DNA from: CAZGXM01 sp964529795
Lineage (GTDB): Bacteria; Bacillota; JADQBR01
Assembly: GCA_964529795.1 (NCBI GenBank)
Contig: CAZGXM010000021.1
Coordinates: 1 to 37,332, forward strand
Reading direction: 5' to 3'
DNA length: 37,332 nucleotides
The translations under genes and the position numbers were made by a program. Numbering within the stretch: the stretch's first letter is position 1; each line of letters opens with the position of its first letter. Below are positions 24,665 through 32,715 of this stretch, in pieces. Below the pieces are notes generated by a model. The model did not search any database. It was given only the letters and a program-made list of their open reading frames with translations, and had not been told where the DNA came from.

Positions 24665-25156
24665 TTGACCACTGCTGTTTATCCTGGCACTTTTGACCCG
24701 GTTACCAACGGGCATCTGGATATCATCAAAAGGGCCAGCAATTTATTTGATGAACTGTTTATTGCCGTTGCCGCTGTTAATTATAAGAACACACTGTTTA
24801 CGTTAAAAGAACGCACTGATTTGTTGATCGCGGTTACTGCCGATATGAAAAACGTCAAAGTCAGGTCCTTTAAAGGGCTGCTGACTGATTTTGTCAAAGA
24901 CAACGGGGCAAGCATTATCATTCGCGGACTGCGGGCGGTATCGGATTTTGAATACGAATTTCAGATGTCCCTGATGAATAAGAAGCTGGCTGATGACGTG
25001 GAGACATTGTTTCTTATGACCGCCAGTGACTATTCTTTTCTAAGTTCCAGCATTATCAAACAGGCAGCATCCCTGGGCGGGTGCATACGGGGCCTGGTTC
25101 CCCCGGTTGTGGAAAAGGCTTTGGTGCAAAAATACAATACAAAGATTTGTAAGTAG
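24665..25156 (+). CDS. coaD: Phosphopantetheine adenylyltransferase
   Basis: The enzyme joins 4'-phosphopantetheine and ATP to dephospho-CoA. The 163 residues carry the nucleotidyltransferase signature YPGTFDPVTNGHLDII (the GH of the HxGH-type motif), RGLRAVSDFEYEFQM, and the second ATP motif YSFLSSSIIKQAA. TTG 24665 is the start, because AAAGGAGG lies 8 bp upstream and homologues begin here; the longer frame to 24608 is not supported. Confidence 0.96.
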   Translation: MTTAVYPGTFDPVTNGHLDIIKRASNLFDELFIAVAAVNYKNTLFTLKERTDLLIAVTADMKNVKVRSFKGLLTDFVKDNGASIIIRGLRAVSDFEYEFQMSLMNKKLADDVETLFLMTASDYSFLSSSIIKQAASLGGCIRGLVPPVVEKALVQKYNTKICK

Positions 25157-25177
25157 AACAAGTGAGTTGGGAGGAGC

Positions 25178-25243
25178 ATGAAAATGGCGAGTATCGGGGA
25201 AAGTATCTATTGTAAAAAAAGCGTACGAGGTGAAATTAGGTGA
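25178..25243 (+). CDS. 21-codon upstream ORF coupled to mtrB
   Basis: ATG 25178 follows GGGAGGAGC, a strong ribosome-binding site, and the ORF ends at TGA 25241-25243, overlapping the mtrB GTG start (GTGA). The peptide (MKMASIGESIYCKKSVRGEI plus one residue) has no Trp and no family I know. The arrangement suggests that its translation helps or controls mtrB translation. Confidence 0.45.
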   Translation: MKMASIGESIYCKKSVRGEIR

Positions 25244-25467
25244 ATAACAGCGATATTCAAGGGGATTATGTTGTGGTGAAAGCTTTGGAAAACGGGGTTA
25301 CTCTCATCGGCCTGACCAGGGGTCAAAACACAAAGTTTCATCATACGGAAAAGCTGGATAAAGGGGAAGTAATGATTGCGCAGTTTACGGAACATACATC
25401 TGCAATTAAGATTCGCGGTCGGGCAAAGGTCTATACCAAACATGGGCAATTGGAAACCGGAGACTAG
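25240..25467 (+). CDS. mtrB: Trp RNA-binding attenuation protein TRAP
   Basis: TRAP forms an 11-subunit ring that, when loaded with tryptophan, binds rows of G/UAG triplets in leader RNAs and shuts down trp-related genes. The 75-residue sequence matches Bacillus MtrB almost throughout: DYVVVKALENGVTLIGLTRG, then TKFHHTEKLDKGEVMIAQFT and EHTSAIKIRGRA. The tryptophan-pocket and RNA-contact residues (the TKFHH and KLDKGE blocks, and K/R in KIRGRA) are retained. GTG 25240 overlaps the stop of a 21-codon ORF. No folE (mtrA) precedes it, unlike in Bacillus. A candidate target is the pabA leader at 12063-12122. Confidence 0.95.
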   Translation: MNNSDIQGDYVVVKALENGVTLIGLTRGQNTKFHHTEKLDKGEVMIAQFTEHTSAIKIRGRAKVYTKHGQLETGD

Positions 25468-25516
25468 CGGTTCTGGGTCTGATTGAACTGCCGGGAGTTT
25501 AAAGGAGGCTTCATTT

Positions 25517-25717
25517 ATGTGGACTGTTGTCTATATTGCACCAAATTCTTTCACAGCGGAAAAATTACGTGAAAGGCTCTCCCAAGAAGGGGTATTGGTC
25601 ACGCTCCGGACTGTGGGTTCTTCCCAGTTTGGTGAATCAAAGTCTGTGGAGATACTGGTGCCGGAAGCTGAAATTGAGGAAGCCCATGAGATAATTAGCG
25701 AAACAATCGGTAAATGA
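25517..25717 (+). CDS. Small DUF2007-like protein
   Basis: Sixty-six residues with an alpha/beta pattern: WTVVYIAPNSFTAEKLRERL, GVLVTLRTVG, VEILVPEAEIEEAHEII. This resembles the DUF2007 'putative signal transducing' fold, a ferredoxin-like domain that often occurs beside glycolytic or amino-acid genes in Firmicutes. ATG 25517 follows AAAGGAGG. It is 18 bp ahead of pfkA and probably co-transcribed with it. The function is unknown. Confidence 0.6.
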   Translation: MWTVVYIAPNSFTAEKLRERLSQEGVLVTLRTVGSSQFGESKSVEILVPEAEIEEAHEIISETIGK

Positions 25718-25735
25718 CGAAAGGAGAGCTGACAG

Positions 25736-26695
25736 GTGAACACTATTGCGGTCCTTACCAGCGGCGGTGATGCTCCCGGTATGAATGCCGCGATCAGGGC
25801 GGTAGTACGTACGGGTATTTACTACGACTTGACCGTATTTGGTGTTATAGAAGGTTATGCCGGACTGATTGCAAATAAATTTCAACATTTAAAGGCCAGC
25901 TCGGTTGCGGATATCATCCACCGGGGCGGGACCAAGCTTTTGACTTCCCGCAGTGAAGAGTTCAAGACTGAGGCTGGGAGAGAGAAAGCGCTGCAAAATC
26001 TTCGTACCCACAGGATAGACGGTTTGGTGGTCATCGGCGGCGACGGCTCCTTTGCCGGTGCAGCCAGATTGGCCAAAATGGGGATGCCGGTAATCGGTGT
26101 CCCGGGTACCATAGACAATGACATTCCCTTTACTGAAGCTACCATTGGTTTTGATACCGCTGTCAATACAGTGGTGGATGCCATCAATAAAATTCGTGAT
26201 ACCGCCACCTCCCACCAGCGGGTTTGGCTGGTGGAGGTAATGGGTCGCTATGCCGGGCATATCGCTTTAGAAGCAGGCCTTGCCGGTGGAGCGGAAACGG
26301 TGTTAATACCGGAAGTGCCGTTTGATTTGGAAAAAACCGTTGATAAAATAAACAGGGGCAGGCGCCGGGGCAAGTTGCACAGTATTATTCTGGTTGCCGA
26401 AGGAGTGGGCAGCGCGCTGGAGATAGGAAAAGAACTCGAACGTATTGCCGGATTTGAAACCCGGGTAACTATCTTGGGGCATATTCAACGCGGTGGCACG
26501 CCCACTGCTTTTGACAGGGTGCTGGCCAGCCGCATGGGCGCGGAAGCGGTAAAACTATTACTGGCAGGCAAGAGTAACCGGATGGTGGGCCTTGTCCACC
26601 GGCGCATGGAGAATTTTGATATCGATGAAACATTGTCGCGAAAAAAAGATATTGATTTGGATATGTACCAGTTGGCGGGAATACTATCCATATAG
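25736..26695 (+). CDS. pfkA: ATP-dependent 6-phosphofructokinase
   Basis: The enzyme phosphorylates fructose 6-phosphate, the committed step of glycolysis. The 319 residues match bacterial PfkA length. Motifs: AVLTSGGDAPGMNAAIR (ATP loop), GGDGSFAGAARL, where the Gly after Asp favours ATP over pyrophosphate, catalytic PGTIDNDIPFTEATIGFDTA, and VEVMGRYAGHIAL. GTG 25736 follows AAAGGAG. pyk begins 17 bp after the stop, so pfkA-pyk forms an operon, as in Bacillus. Confidence 0.97.
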   Translation: MNTIAVLTSGGDAPGMNAAIRAVVRTGIYYDLTVFGVIEGYAGLIANKFQHLKASSVADIIHRGGTKLLTSRSEEFKTEAGREKALQNLRTHRIDGLVVIGGDGSFAGAARLAKMGMPVIGVPGTIDNDIPFTEATIGFDTAVNTVVDAINKIRDTATSHQRVWLVEVMGRYAGHIALEAGLAGGAETVLIPEVPFDLEKTVDKINRGRRRGKLHSIILVAEGVGSALEIGKELERIAGFETRVTILGHIQRGGTPTAFDRVLASRMGAEAVKLLLAGKSNRMVGLVHRRMENFDIDETLSRKKDIDLDMYQLAGILSI

Positions 26696-26712
26696 TGTAA
26701 GGAGGAGTATTT

Positions 26713-28455
26713 ATGCGACGTACTAAAATTGTAGGGACTATCGGGCCTGCCAGTGACAGCGCGGAAACCTTTCAAGAGCTGGTTAAAGCGGGGTTGAATG
26801 TGGCCCGGCTGAATTTTTCTCACGGCACTCACGATGAACATGCCGCCCGGGTGTCGACAATTCGGGAAGTGGCTCGCCGGTTGGATAAAAATATTGGTAT
26901 TATGCTGGACACCAGGGGCCCGGAAATCCGTGTGGGGAAATTGCCTGGTGACCAACTGCACCTGGAAGCAGGCCAGGAAGTCATCTTGGCCACGGGTGCC
27001 GCTGCGGGTACTATTCCCGTTACTTACCGGGATTTGCCCAAAGATGTACAATGCGGGAACACAATTTTACTGGATGACGGGTTAATTGGCCTGGAAGTCT
27101 TGGCAACGGGTACCGGGACTGTCACCTGCAGGGTGCTGAATGACGGTATTTTAAAAAGCAGTAAAGGAATAAACGTGCCCGGGGTTTTACTGGAATTGCC
27201 CGCAGTTACTGACAAGGATATTGCCGATATCAATTTTGCCATCGAACACAAGCTTGATTTTATCGCTGCATCTTTTATCCGCCGTGCGGCAGATATCCTG
27301 GAAATCCGTCGTATTCTGGAAGCGCGTAATGCGGATATGCACATTATTGCCAAAATCGAAACCCAAGCGGCGGTAAATAATATTGATGAGATTTTACAGG
27401 TATCAGACGGCATCATGGTTGCCCGGGGTGATTTGGGAGTGGAAATTCCTTCGGAAGAGGTACCTTTGGTACAAAAAGAGATTATCCAAAAATGCAATGC
27501 TGCCGGCAAGCCGGTAATTACTGCCACGCAAATGCTGGATTCCATGATCAGCCATCCCCGGCCTACGCGGGCGGAAGCCAGCGATGTGGCCAATGCCATT
27601 TTGGACGGAACTGATGCCATTATGTTGTCCGGTGAAACCGCTGTAGGAAAATACCCGGTGGAATCCGTTGCTACCATGCATCGAATAGCGCAGAGGGCCG
27701 AACAGGCCATTAAGTTTAAACAAGGCCTGGTAGAAAAACAGACTGCCAGTACCCGTTCCGTGACCGAAGCCATCAGTCATGCCAGCTGTGCCATTTCTAT
27801 TGATTTGGATACGGCAGCGATCATCACGCCTACCGAGTCGGGTTCCACCCCGCGGATGGTGGCCAAGTACCGGCCGAAAGCGCCAATCGTTGCCGCGACG
27901 CCACACCGGCAAGTGCTGCAAAAACTCTCGCTGGTGTGGGGTGTTAACGGCCTGAAGGTACCTGCCTCCCAGGGTACTGACGAGATGATTAATGCAGCGG
28001 TAACCGCTGCACTGAACAAAAGGTTAATAAAGTGTGGCGATATGGTGGTAATTACCGCCGGACTGCCGGTAGGTATTTCGGGAACCACCAATCTGTTGAA
28101 AGTCCATATTGTGGGAGAGATATTAGCCCAGGGTACCGGCATCGGGGATGCAGTTGCTACAGGTAAGGTTAAGATAGTAACGTCCGGTGAGGAAGCCCTG
28201 GAGGAAGTTGAGGAAGGGGATATCATGGTTGCCATCAGTACTTACGGGGATTATGTGCCGGCCATGAAAAAAGCGGCAGCGGTAATTACCGAAGAAGGCG
28301 GGTTGACGTCCCACGCGGCAATTGTAGGCTTGAATCTTGGCCTGCCGGTGGTGGTGGGGGTGAGCGGGGCGACCACCCTGCTGGAGCAGGGGGCTACTGT
28401 CACCGTGGACGCTATCCGTGGCATCATTTATAAAGGTGTCACCAGGGTCCTCTAG
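26713..28455 (+). CDS. pyk: Pyruvate kinase with C-terminal PEP-utiliser domain
   Basis: The enzyme transfers phosphate from PEP to ADP, giving pyruvate and ATP. The catalytic barrel has RRTKIVGTIGPAS, LNFSHGTHDEH, MLDTRGPEIRVG, the active-site DGIMVARGDLGVEIP, and TATQMLDSMI. The 580 residues include an extra ~100-residue C-terminal domain like the phosphohistidine domain of PEP synthase, with GGLTSHAAIVGLNLGLPVVV (His at about 534). This form is typical of Bacillus-type enzymes; the extra domain is not needed for catalysis there. The ATG start follows AAGGAGGAG. A strong terminator at 28479 ends the pfkA-pyk unit. Confidence 0.97.
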   Translation: MRRTKIVGTIGPASDSAETFQELVKAGLNVARLNFSHGTHDEHAARVSTIREVARRLDKNIGIMLDTRGPEIRVGKLPGDQLHLEAGQEVILATGAAAGTIPVTYRDLPKDVQCGNTILLDDGLIGLEVLATGTGTVTCRVLNDGILKSSKGINVPGVLLELPAVTDKDIADINFAIEHKLDFIAASFIRRAADILEIRRILEARNADMHIIAKIETQAAVNNIDEILQVSDGIMVARGDLGVEIPSEEVPLVQKEIIQKCNAAGKPVITATQMLDSMISHPRPTRAEASDVANAILDGTDAIMLSGETAVGKYPVESVATMHRIAQRAEQAIKFKQGLVEKQTASTRSVTEAISHASCAISIDLDTAAIITPTESGSTPRMVAKYRPKAPIVAATPHRQVLQKLSLVWGVNGLKVPASQGTDEMINAAVTAALNKRLIKCGDMVVITAGLPVGISGTTNLLKVHIVGEILAQGTGIGDAVATGKVKIVTSGEEALEEVEEGDIMVAISTYGDYVPAMKKAAAVITEEGGLTSHAAIVGLNLGLPVVVGVSGATTLLEQGATVTVDAIRGIIYKGVTRVL

Positions 28456-28478
28456 CAACAAGTTTATTTTTGGATGGA

Positions 28479-28525
28479 AATACGGGCGGAGATAAAACGC
28501 AAATTTCTGCCCGTATTCATTTTAT
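28479..28525 (+). terminator. Terminator after pyk
   Basis: AATACGGGC (28479-28487) pairs with GCCCGTATT (28509-28517), with further partial pairing inside, then a T-rich tail. The following 170 bp before pycB hold only a small possible hairpin (CTTTGG 28607, CCAAAG 28639). Confidence 0.75.
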
Positions 28526-28696
28526 GTATAATGTATTCATCTGCCTGCGGGAAGGACTGGGACCTGCTTTATTGAATATATATTAATTATTGTCAGGGCC
28601 GGGAAGCTTTGGCGCTGTCCCGCCGTCATTTCCGCTTTCCAAAGGGATTAATTTATATTTATTTATAAAATACGCATACTTATTGGAGGTGAAAAT

Positions 28697-30109
28697 ATGT
28701 CAAGTAAAAAGTCAGTGGGAATTACCGATACCACCTTTCGGGACGCGCACCAGTCATTATTGGCCACCCGGATGAGACTCGAGCACATGCTGCCGATTGC
28801 GGAAAAAATGGACCAGGTGGGGTTTCATTCCATGGAAGTGTGGGGTGGCGCTACATTTGACAGCTGTATGCGCTTCCTCAACGAAGACCCGTGGGAACGC
28901 CTGCGGGAACTGCGCAAAACGCTGAAGAACACCAAGCTGCAAATGCTTTTAAGGGGCCAAAACCTGGTAGGTTACCGCCATTATGCCGATGATGTGGTGG
29001 AGGCTTTTGTTACCAAAGCCAGGGAAAATGGTATTGATATTTTTCGCATATTTGATGCATTAAATGACGTGCGCAACATGAAGAAAGCCATTGAAGTGGC
29101 AAAATCCGTTGGCGGCCATGTTCAGGCCACCATATCCTACACCACCAGTCCGGTACACAATATTGACCATTATGTGGAAAAATCTTTGGAACTGCAGCAG
29201 TTGGGAGCGGATTCCCTCTGTATCAAGGATATGGCCGGTATTCTCAGCCCCATGCACGGCTATGATTTGGTGAAACGGCTCAAGGAAGAACTGGATATTC
29301 CCATTCAACTCCACTGCCACTATACCAGCGGTATGGCTTCCATGACCTATCTAAAGGCCATTGAGGCGGGCGTGGATGTCATTGATACGGCCATTTCTTC
29401 GTTGTCAATGGGCACTTCCCAGCCGGCCTCCGAACCGATGGTTGCAACCTTGAGGGAAACCCCGTGGGATACCGGCTTGGATTTGGACCTGCTTTCGGAA
29501 ATAGCCGACTACTTTAAAGAGGTTAGAGGCGAATACAGGCAGTTTGACCTGGCTGGCAACACGGTGGATGCCAATGTACTGCTTTACCAGATTCCCGGTG
29601 GGATGCTGTCCAACTTTTATTCGCAGCTTTCCCAGCAGGATGCCCTGGATAAACTGCCCGACGTGCTTGCAGAGGTGCCCCGGGTAAGAAAGGACTTTGG
29701 TTACCCGCCGCTGGTAACCCCGTCCAGCCAGATAGTGGGTTCCCAGGCAGTGTTGAATGTGCTGGCCGGTGAGCGCTATAAAATGGTTACCAATGAGGTT
29801 AAAAATTACATGCGGGGCCTGTACGGCAGCCCGCCTGCGGAAGTGGACCCTGAGGTAAGAAAGAAGATTATCGGTGCTGAAGGGCCCATCCAGGGGCGCC
29901 CGGCAGATTTACTGGAACGCCAGTTGGAATGGGCCAAGAAAGAAATTGCGCCGTACATGGAAAAAGAAGAGGATATTATCTCCTACGCGATTTTCCCCCG
30001 GGTTGCGGAAAAGTTTCTGGAAGAAAGGATGTCCAAAAAGACGAAGGTAGATTTCCGCATTGCCCGGGAAGGACCGGAAAACGGCCAATCCGCCTATCAT
30101 CCAATTTAA
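28697..30109 (+). CDS. pycB: Carboxyltransferase subunit: pyruvate carboxylase B / oxaloacetate decarboxylase alpha / transcarboxylase 5S type
   Basis: The protein moves CO2 between carboxybiotin and pyruvate/oxaloacetate. The 470 residues contain the TIM-barrel domain with GITDTTFRDAHQSLLATRMR, the metal/pyruvate-site FHSMEVWGGATFD, SLCIKDMAGILSP (carboxylated-lysine type motif), and metal-binding LHCHYTSGMA, followed by the conserved PYC/OADA domain. It ends without a biotinyl domain (no AMKM motif), so a separate biotin carrier is required. It could belong to a two-subunit pyruvate carboxylase, an oxaloacetate decarboxylase or methylmalonyl-CoA transcarboxylase. No other subunit is in the window. 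ATG 28697 follows GGAGGTGA. Confidence 0.88.
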   Translation: MSSKKSVGITDTTFRDAHQSLLATRMRLEHMLPIAEKMDQVGFHSMEVWGGATFDSCMRFLNEDPWERLRELRKTLKNTKLQMLLRGQNLVGYRHYADDVVEAFVTKARENGIDIFRIFDALNDVRNMKKAIEVAKSVGGHVQATISYTTSPVHNIDHYVEKSLELQQLGADSLCIKDMAGILSPMHGYDLVKRLKEELDIPIQLHCHYTSGMASMTYLKAIEAGVDVIDTAISSLSMGTSQPASEPMVATLRETPWDTGLDLDLLSEIADYFKEVRGEYRQFDLAGNTVDANVLLYQIPGGMLSNFYSQLSQQDALDKLPDVLAEVPRVRKDFGYPPLVTPSSQIVGSQAVLNVLAGERYKMVTNEVKNYMRGLYGSPPAEVDPEVRKKIIGAEGPIQGRPADLLERQLEWAKKEIAPYMEKEEDIISYAIFPRVAEKFLEERMSKKTKVDFRIAREGPENGQSAYHPI

Positions 30110-30111
30110 GG

Positions 30112-30136
30112 AAGCCCTTACCGGGCTTTATTTTTT
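30112..30136 (+). terminator. Terminator after pycB
   Basis: AAGCCC (30112-30117) pairs with GGGCTT (30123-30128), then TATTTTTT. Confidence 0.75.
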
Positions 30137-30202
30137 ATGCTTTTTGCAGGAATATGGCCGGTGTGGGAGGAATTCGTTACTAAGGTAAAGGAGGGGCGCG
30201 GC

Positions 30203-30559
30203 ATGCTGGAACTTTTGGAAACACTAGCACCAAAATTCAAACAGGAATTCAACCGGCAGGTTTCCCTAAACGAGCTTACAAAGGTCTCCCTGCAGTTGTC
30301 GCCCAAAGCGGCACTGGTCCTGACAAACCGGGCTGTCTACGTGCTGCGTAAAAAATTGTTTTCCTTGGTATGTGTAAAGTATGGCCTGGAGGAAATAAAG
30401 AAGGTTAGCTACCAGTCCGGTCAGGTGATTCTTGAACCCTTGGAGGGTAAAGGCTGCCCGCTGCTTTTGGATGTTTCGGACGAAAAGGAGGGTGTTGTTA
30501 AACACGGTGTGGCAAAAATCAGGCAGTTCTTGTCTGCCGATATGAAACGAATTAAATAG
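30203..30559 (+). CDS. Hypothetical protein, possible PH-like fold
   Basis: From ATG 30203, with AAAGGAGG upstream, the product is 118 residues; the frame is open to 30137. A helix is followed by regularly spaced beta strands (AALVLTNRAVYVLRKKL, GLEEIKKVSYQSGQVILE, CPLLLDV) and a final helix (KHGVAKIRQFL). This pattern recalls bacterial PH-like domains, in which LTNRRVYVL-type strands are common, but the match is weak. A terminator at 30580 closes this single-gene unit. Confidence 0.6.
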   Translation: MLELLETLAPKFKQEFNRQVSLNELTKVSLQLSPKAALVLTNRAVYVLRKKLFSLVCVKYGLEEIKKVSYQSGQVILEPLEGKGCPLLLDVSDEKEGVVKHGVAKIRQFLSADMKRIK

Positions 30560-30579
30560 CTTTACAATCGGGGAATATT

Positions 30580-30605
30580 CCGGCGGCTTCGCTGCCGGTT
30601 TTTTT
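30580..30605 (+). terminator. Intrinsic terminator
   Basis: CCGGCGGC (30580-30587) pairs with GCTGCCGG (30591-30598; one G-U pair) and seven T follow. Confidence 0.8.
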
Positions 30606-30684
30606 ATGCGCGCAAAATGGTAAATATTGCAAGATATAAGACAAGCTACCGGTCAAATATTGATAGAAGTAGACAAGGTTACAT

Positions 30685-30768
30685 TTCCCGGCAGTGATTG
30701 GGAATAATTGGTGCGCTATTTGGGAGACTAAAAGCAACCGGGACGTTAAAAGGTTACCGATTATTCCC
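30685..30768 (+). promoter_or_regulatory. Structured leader of the 11-haem cytochrome gene, candidate cis-regulatory RNA
   Basis: GGGAATAATTGGT (30700-30712) and ACCGATTATTCCC (30756-30768) can form a 13-bp stem with one G-U pair around a 43-nt core. The core contains two similar units, GGGAGACTAAAAGCAACC and GGGACGTTAAAAGGTTACC, and a small stem AACC/GGTT. The 5' strand of the long stem can instead pair with TTCCC at 30685-30689, giving a mutually exclusive hairpin. GTTTT follows the 3' strand. The cytochrome start codon is 22 bp downstream. No named riboswitch class fits. Confidence 0.4.
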
Positions 30769-30790
30769 GTTTTGGCTTGGGGGTAGGATT

Positions 30791-32713
30791 ATGGGGTTCA
30801 AAGTTTGCAAAAGGTTCTTGCTACCGGCAGTTTTCTCGCTGATGTTATGTTTTTGGGTTTCCCCCGCTTTTGCTGCCCAGTACCGTTTAATGTCAGCAGA
30901 AGAATATTATTATCTTCCCACCACCACAAACGAAGTTTACCAGGGGAATTTACGCAGGCTGCGCCCACAGGAAAAATTTACCGCCGATGGGGTAAACTAT
31001 TACCCCTTTGAAATATATCTGCCCAACGAACAAAACCCGGCAAGTTATCGCCTGCACAGCAATTATTCCAATGATACCGATGCCTGTGCTTCCTGTCATG
31101 CCATTCATAGTGCTGTTGGCCCCGGCCTTTTACAGTGGTATTCGGTATATGAGACGTGTATGGCATGTCATGACGGTACCGTCAGTACCACTTACAACGT
31201 GGTCAATGGAGAAATAATCACCGCTAGAGGTACACTGCCCGCTTATGGCGGTGCTTTTGGCACGAAAGAGTCCCGGGACAGGTCCAACCATCATATTACC
31301 GGCAGCATTAAAATATCCGCTGCCCCAGGTGGTTCCGATGACGGGGTAAAGACGGGTTTGACCCGCCGGGGTGAGGAATTAAAACAGTGGGACCAGTCTT
31401 TTACCTGTACCAGCTGCCATAGTCCCCATGGTCAGGGGGGGAATGCCCGCGCCCTTCATCCGGACCCTAACTTTATCCAGACAATAAATGAGCGGCGGGA
31501 ACGGGTAAAACTGACAAAAGAGGATGAAGCCTACGTGGCCGGGGATGGCAGCAGGCGCTTGCAGATGATATTTGGGTACCCGTACCGGGTGCGTATATTT
31601 AAAGGGATAGACCGGGACAGTGCGGCGGAATTGACCTGGGCGGACTATATCCCGGATAACAGCCAGGGCTACACACGTATTTTTCCGCGGCCGGGTTTGC
31701 TGCAACCTGGTGATAATCTCTATGCATCTTTTGTTCCCGCCCTGAAAGTGGAAATGGAAATCAAAAATTACCTGACCGAGGATGAACTGGTCATTCACCA
31801 AAGGGGAATTAACGAGTTTTGTGGAGCTTGCCACACTGATTACAATACCGGGGATGAGGGACATCCCGGCTCTGAACACATGGTGGGAACTTATTCAAAG
31901 GCCTATCGCCATGCGGTAGGGGTATATTACGATATCAACAGAAGCAAACCCCGGGGAATAGGCAACGGTGAAAAGCGTTCAGAATGGCTGAAATTGGAGG
32001 ATGACCGTATTACCTGCCTGACATGCCACCTGGCTCACGGTACAAATGAGGATTACTGGAAAAGAACCATTGGCAGCAGGCGCTATATCGGTGATATCCG
32101 CTGGGCGGGATACGGGGACTTTGTCGGTGATGACATTGAGGAACTGTCCGGCTCATCGGCACTGAAGAGGCTGCCCAATATGGGTGTCTGTGAGGTATGC
32201 CATGAAATGGGCCAGGCCAACGAGGGATACCTGGTAAACTCCGGGCAGGAGAGTGAATTTCCCGATTCACCCCGGTTGCCCGCCGCCATATTCACCGTGG
32301 GCGGGGGATTTACTGCCGGCAGTGGCGAAAACAAGCAATGCCTGAAGTGTCACGCGGCTTACAAGTTCTATAACCAGACCAAACACTTCAGCCAAAAAGA
32401 TATGGGCTGCGAGGAATGCCACGGCGAGGCGGGAAACCACCTGCGGTTGCCGGGCGATGGTAATATCATCAATCCGGCCACCGATTTCAATACTCAGGAA
32501 CAGTCTGACCGGTGCGGCAGTTGTCATCAAGGCATATATTTAAAATTCAAGGAGAGCAGGCATTATACCAGCAAGGTTGTTGACTGCAATACCTGTCATA
32601 CCTCCCATGCATATTTACATACCCACCAACTACGCCAGGGTTTCAGCGAATTATGCGCTTCCTGTCATGAAGAGGTCAAGGCTTTCGGTGACCATGTTTT
32701 CCCGGAGAGTTAA
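30791..32713 (+). CDS. Secreted 11-haem c-type cytochrome
   Basis: From ATG 30791, with GGGGGTAGG upstream, the protein has 640 residues; the longer frame to 30698 is not needed. A signal peptide (FLLPAVFSLMLCFWVSPAFA) ends at AFA-AQ. Eleven CXXCH haem-attachment sites follow: CASCH, CMACH, CTSCH, CGACH, CLTCH, CEVCH, CLKCH, CEECH, CGSCH, CNTCH, CASCH. Several are followed by a further His (CASCHAIH, CTSCHSPH, CLTCHLAH, CNTCHTSH), the doublecytochrome pattern of extracytoplasmic electron conduits. No quinol oxidase or porin gene adjoins. In Gram-positive respirers such proteins carry electrons across the cell wall, which is the likely role here. Its 3' end is 2 bp from the convergent minC. 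Confidence 0.92.
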   Translation: MGFKVCKRFLLPAVFSLMLCFWVSPAFAAQYRLMSAEEYYYLPTTTNEVYQGNLRRLRPQEKFTADGVNYYPFEIYLPNEQNPASYRLHSNYSNDTDACASCHAIHSAVGPGLLQWYSVYETCMACHDGTVSTTYNVVNGEIITARGTLPAYGGAFGTKESRDRSNHHITGSIKISAAPGGSDDGVKTGLTRRGEELKQWDQSFTCTSCHSPHGQGGNARALHPDPNFIQTINERRERVKLTKEDEAYVAGDGSRRLQMIFGYPYRVRIFKGIDRDSAAELTWADYIPDNSQGYTRIFPRPGLLQPGDNLYASFVPALKVEMEIKNYLTEDELVIHQRGINEFCGACHTDYNTGDEGHPGSEHMVGTYSKAYRHAVGVYYDINRSKPRGIGNGEKRSEWLKLEDDRITCLTCHLAHGTNEDYWKRTIGSRRYIGDIRWAGYGDFVGDDIEELSGSSALKRLPNMGVCEVCHEMGQANEGYLVNSGQESEFPDSPRLPAAIFTVGGGFTAGSGENKQCLKCHAAYKFYNQTKHFSQKDMGCEECHGEAGNHLRLPGDGNIINPATDFNTQEQSDRCGSCHQGIYLKFKESRHYTSKVVDCNTCHTSHAYLHTHQLRQGFSELCASCHEEVKAFGDHVFPES

Positions 32714-32715
32714 AC

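Noticed and set aside
25160..25192. TRAP autoregulation site before mtrB
   Set aside because: A few GAG triplets occur, but they are few and irregularly spaced, and most belong to the ribosome-binding site.
30700..30768. GEMM (cyclic dinucleotide) riboswitch before the cytochrome
   Set aside because: GGGACG and GGTTACCGA resemble GEMM pieces, but the 43-nt core is far too short and the GGCAAACC / GCAAAGCC hairpin blocks are missing.
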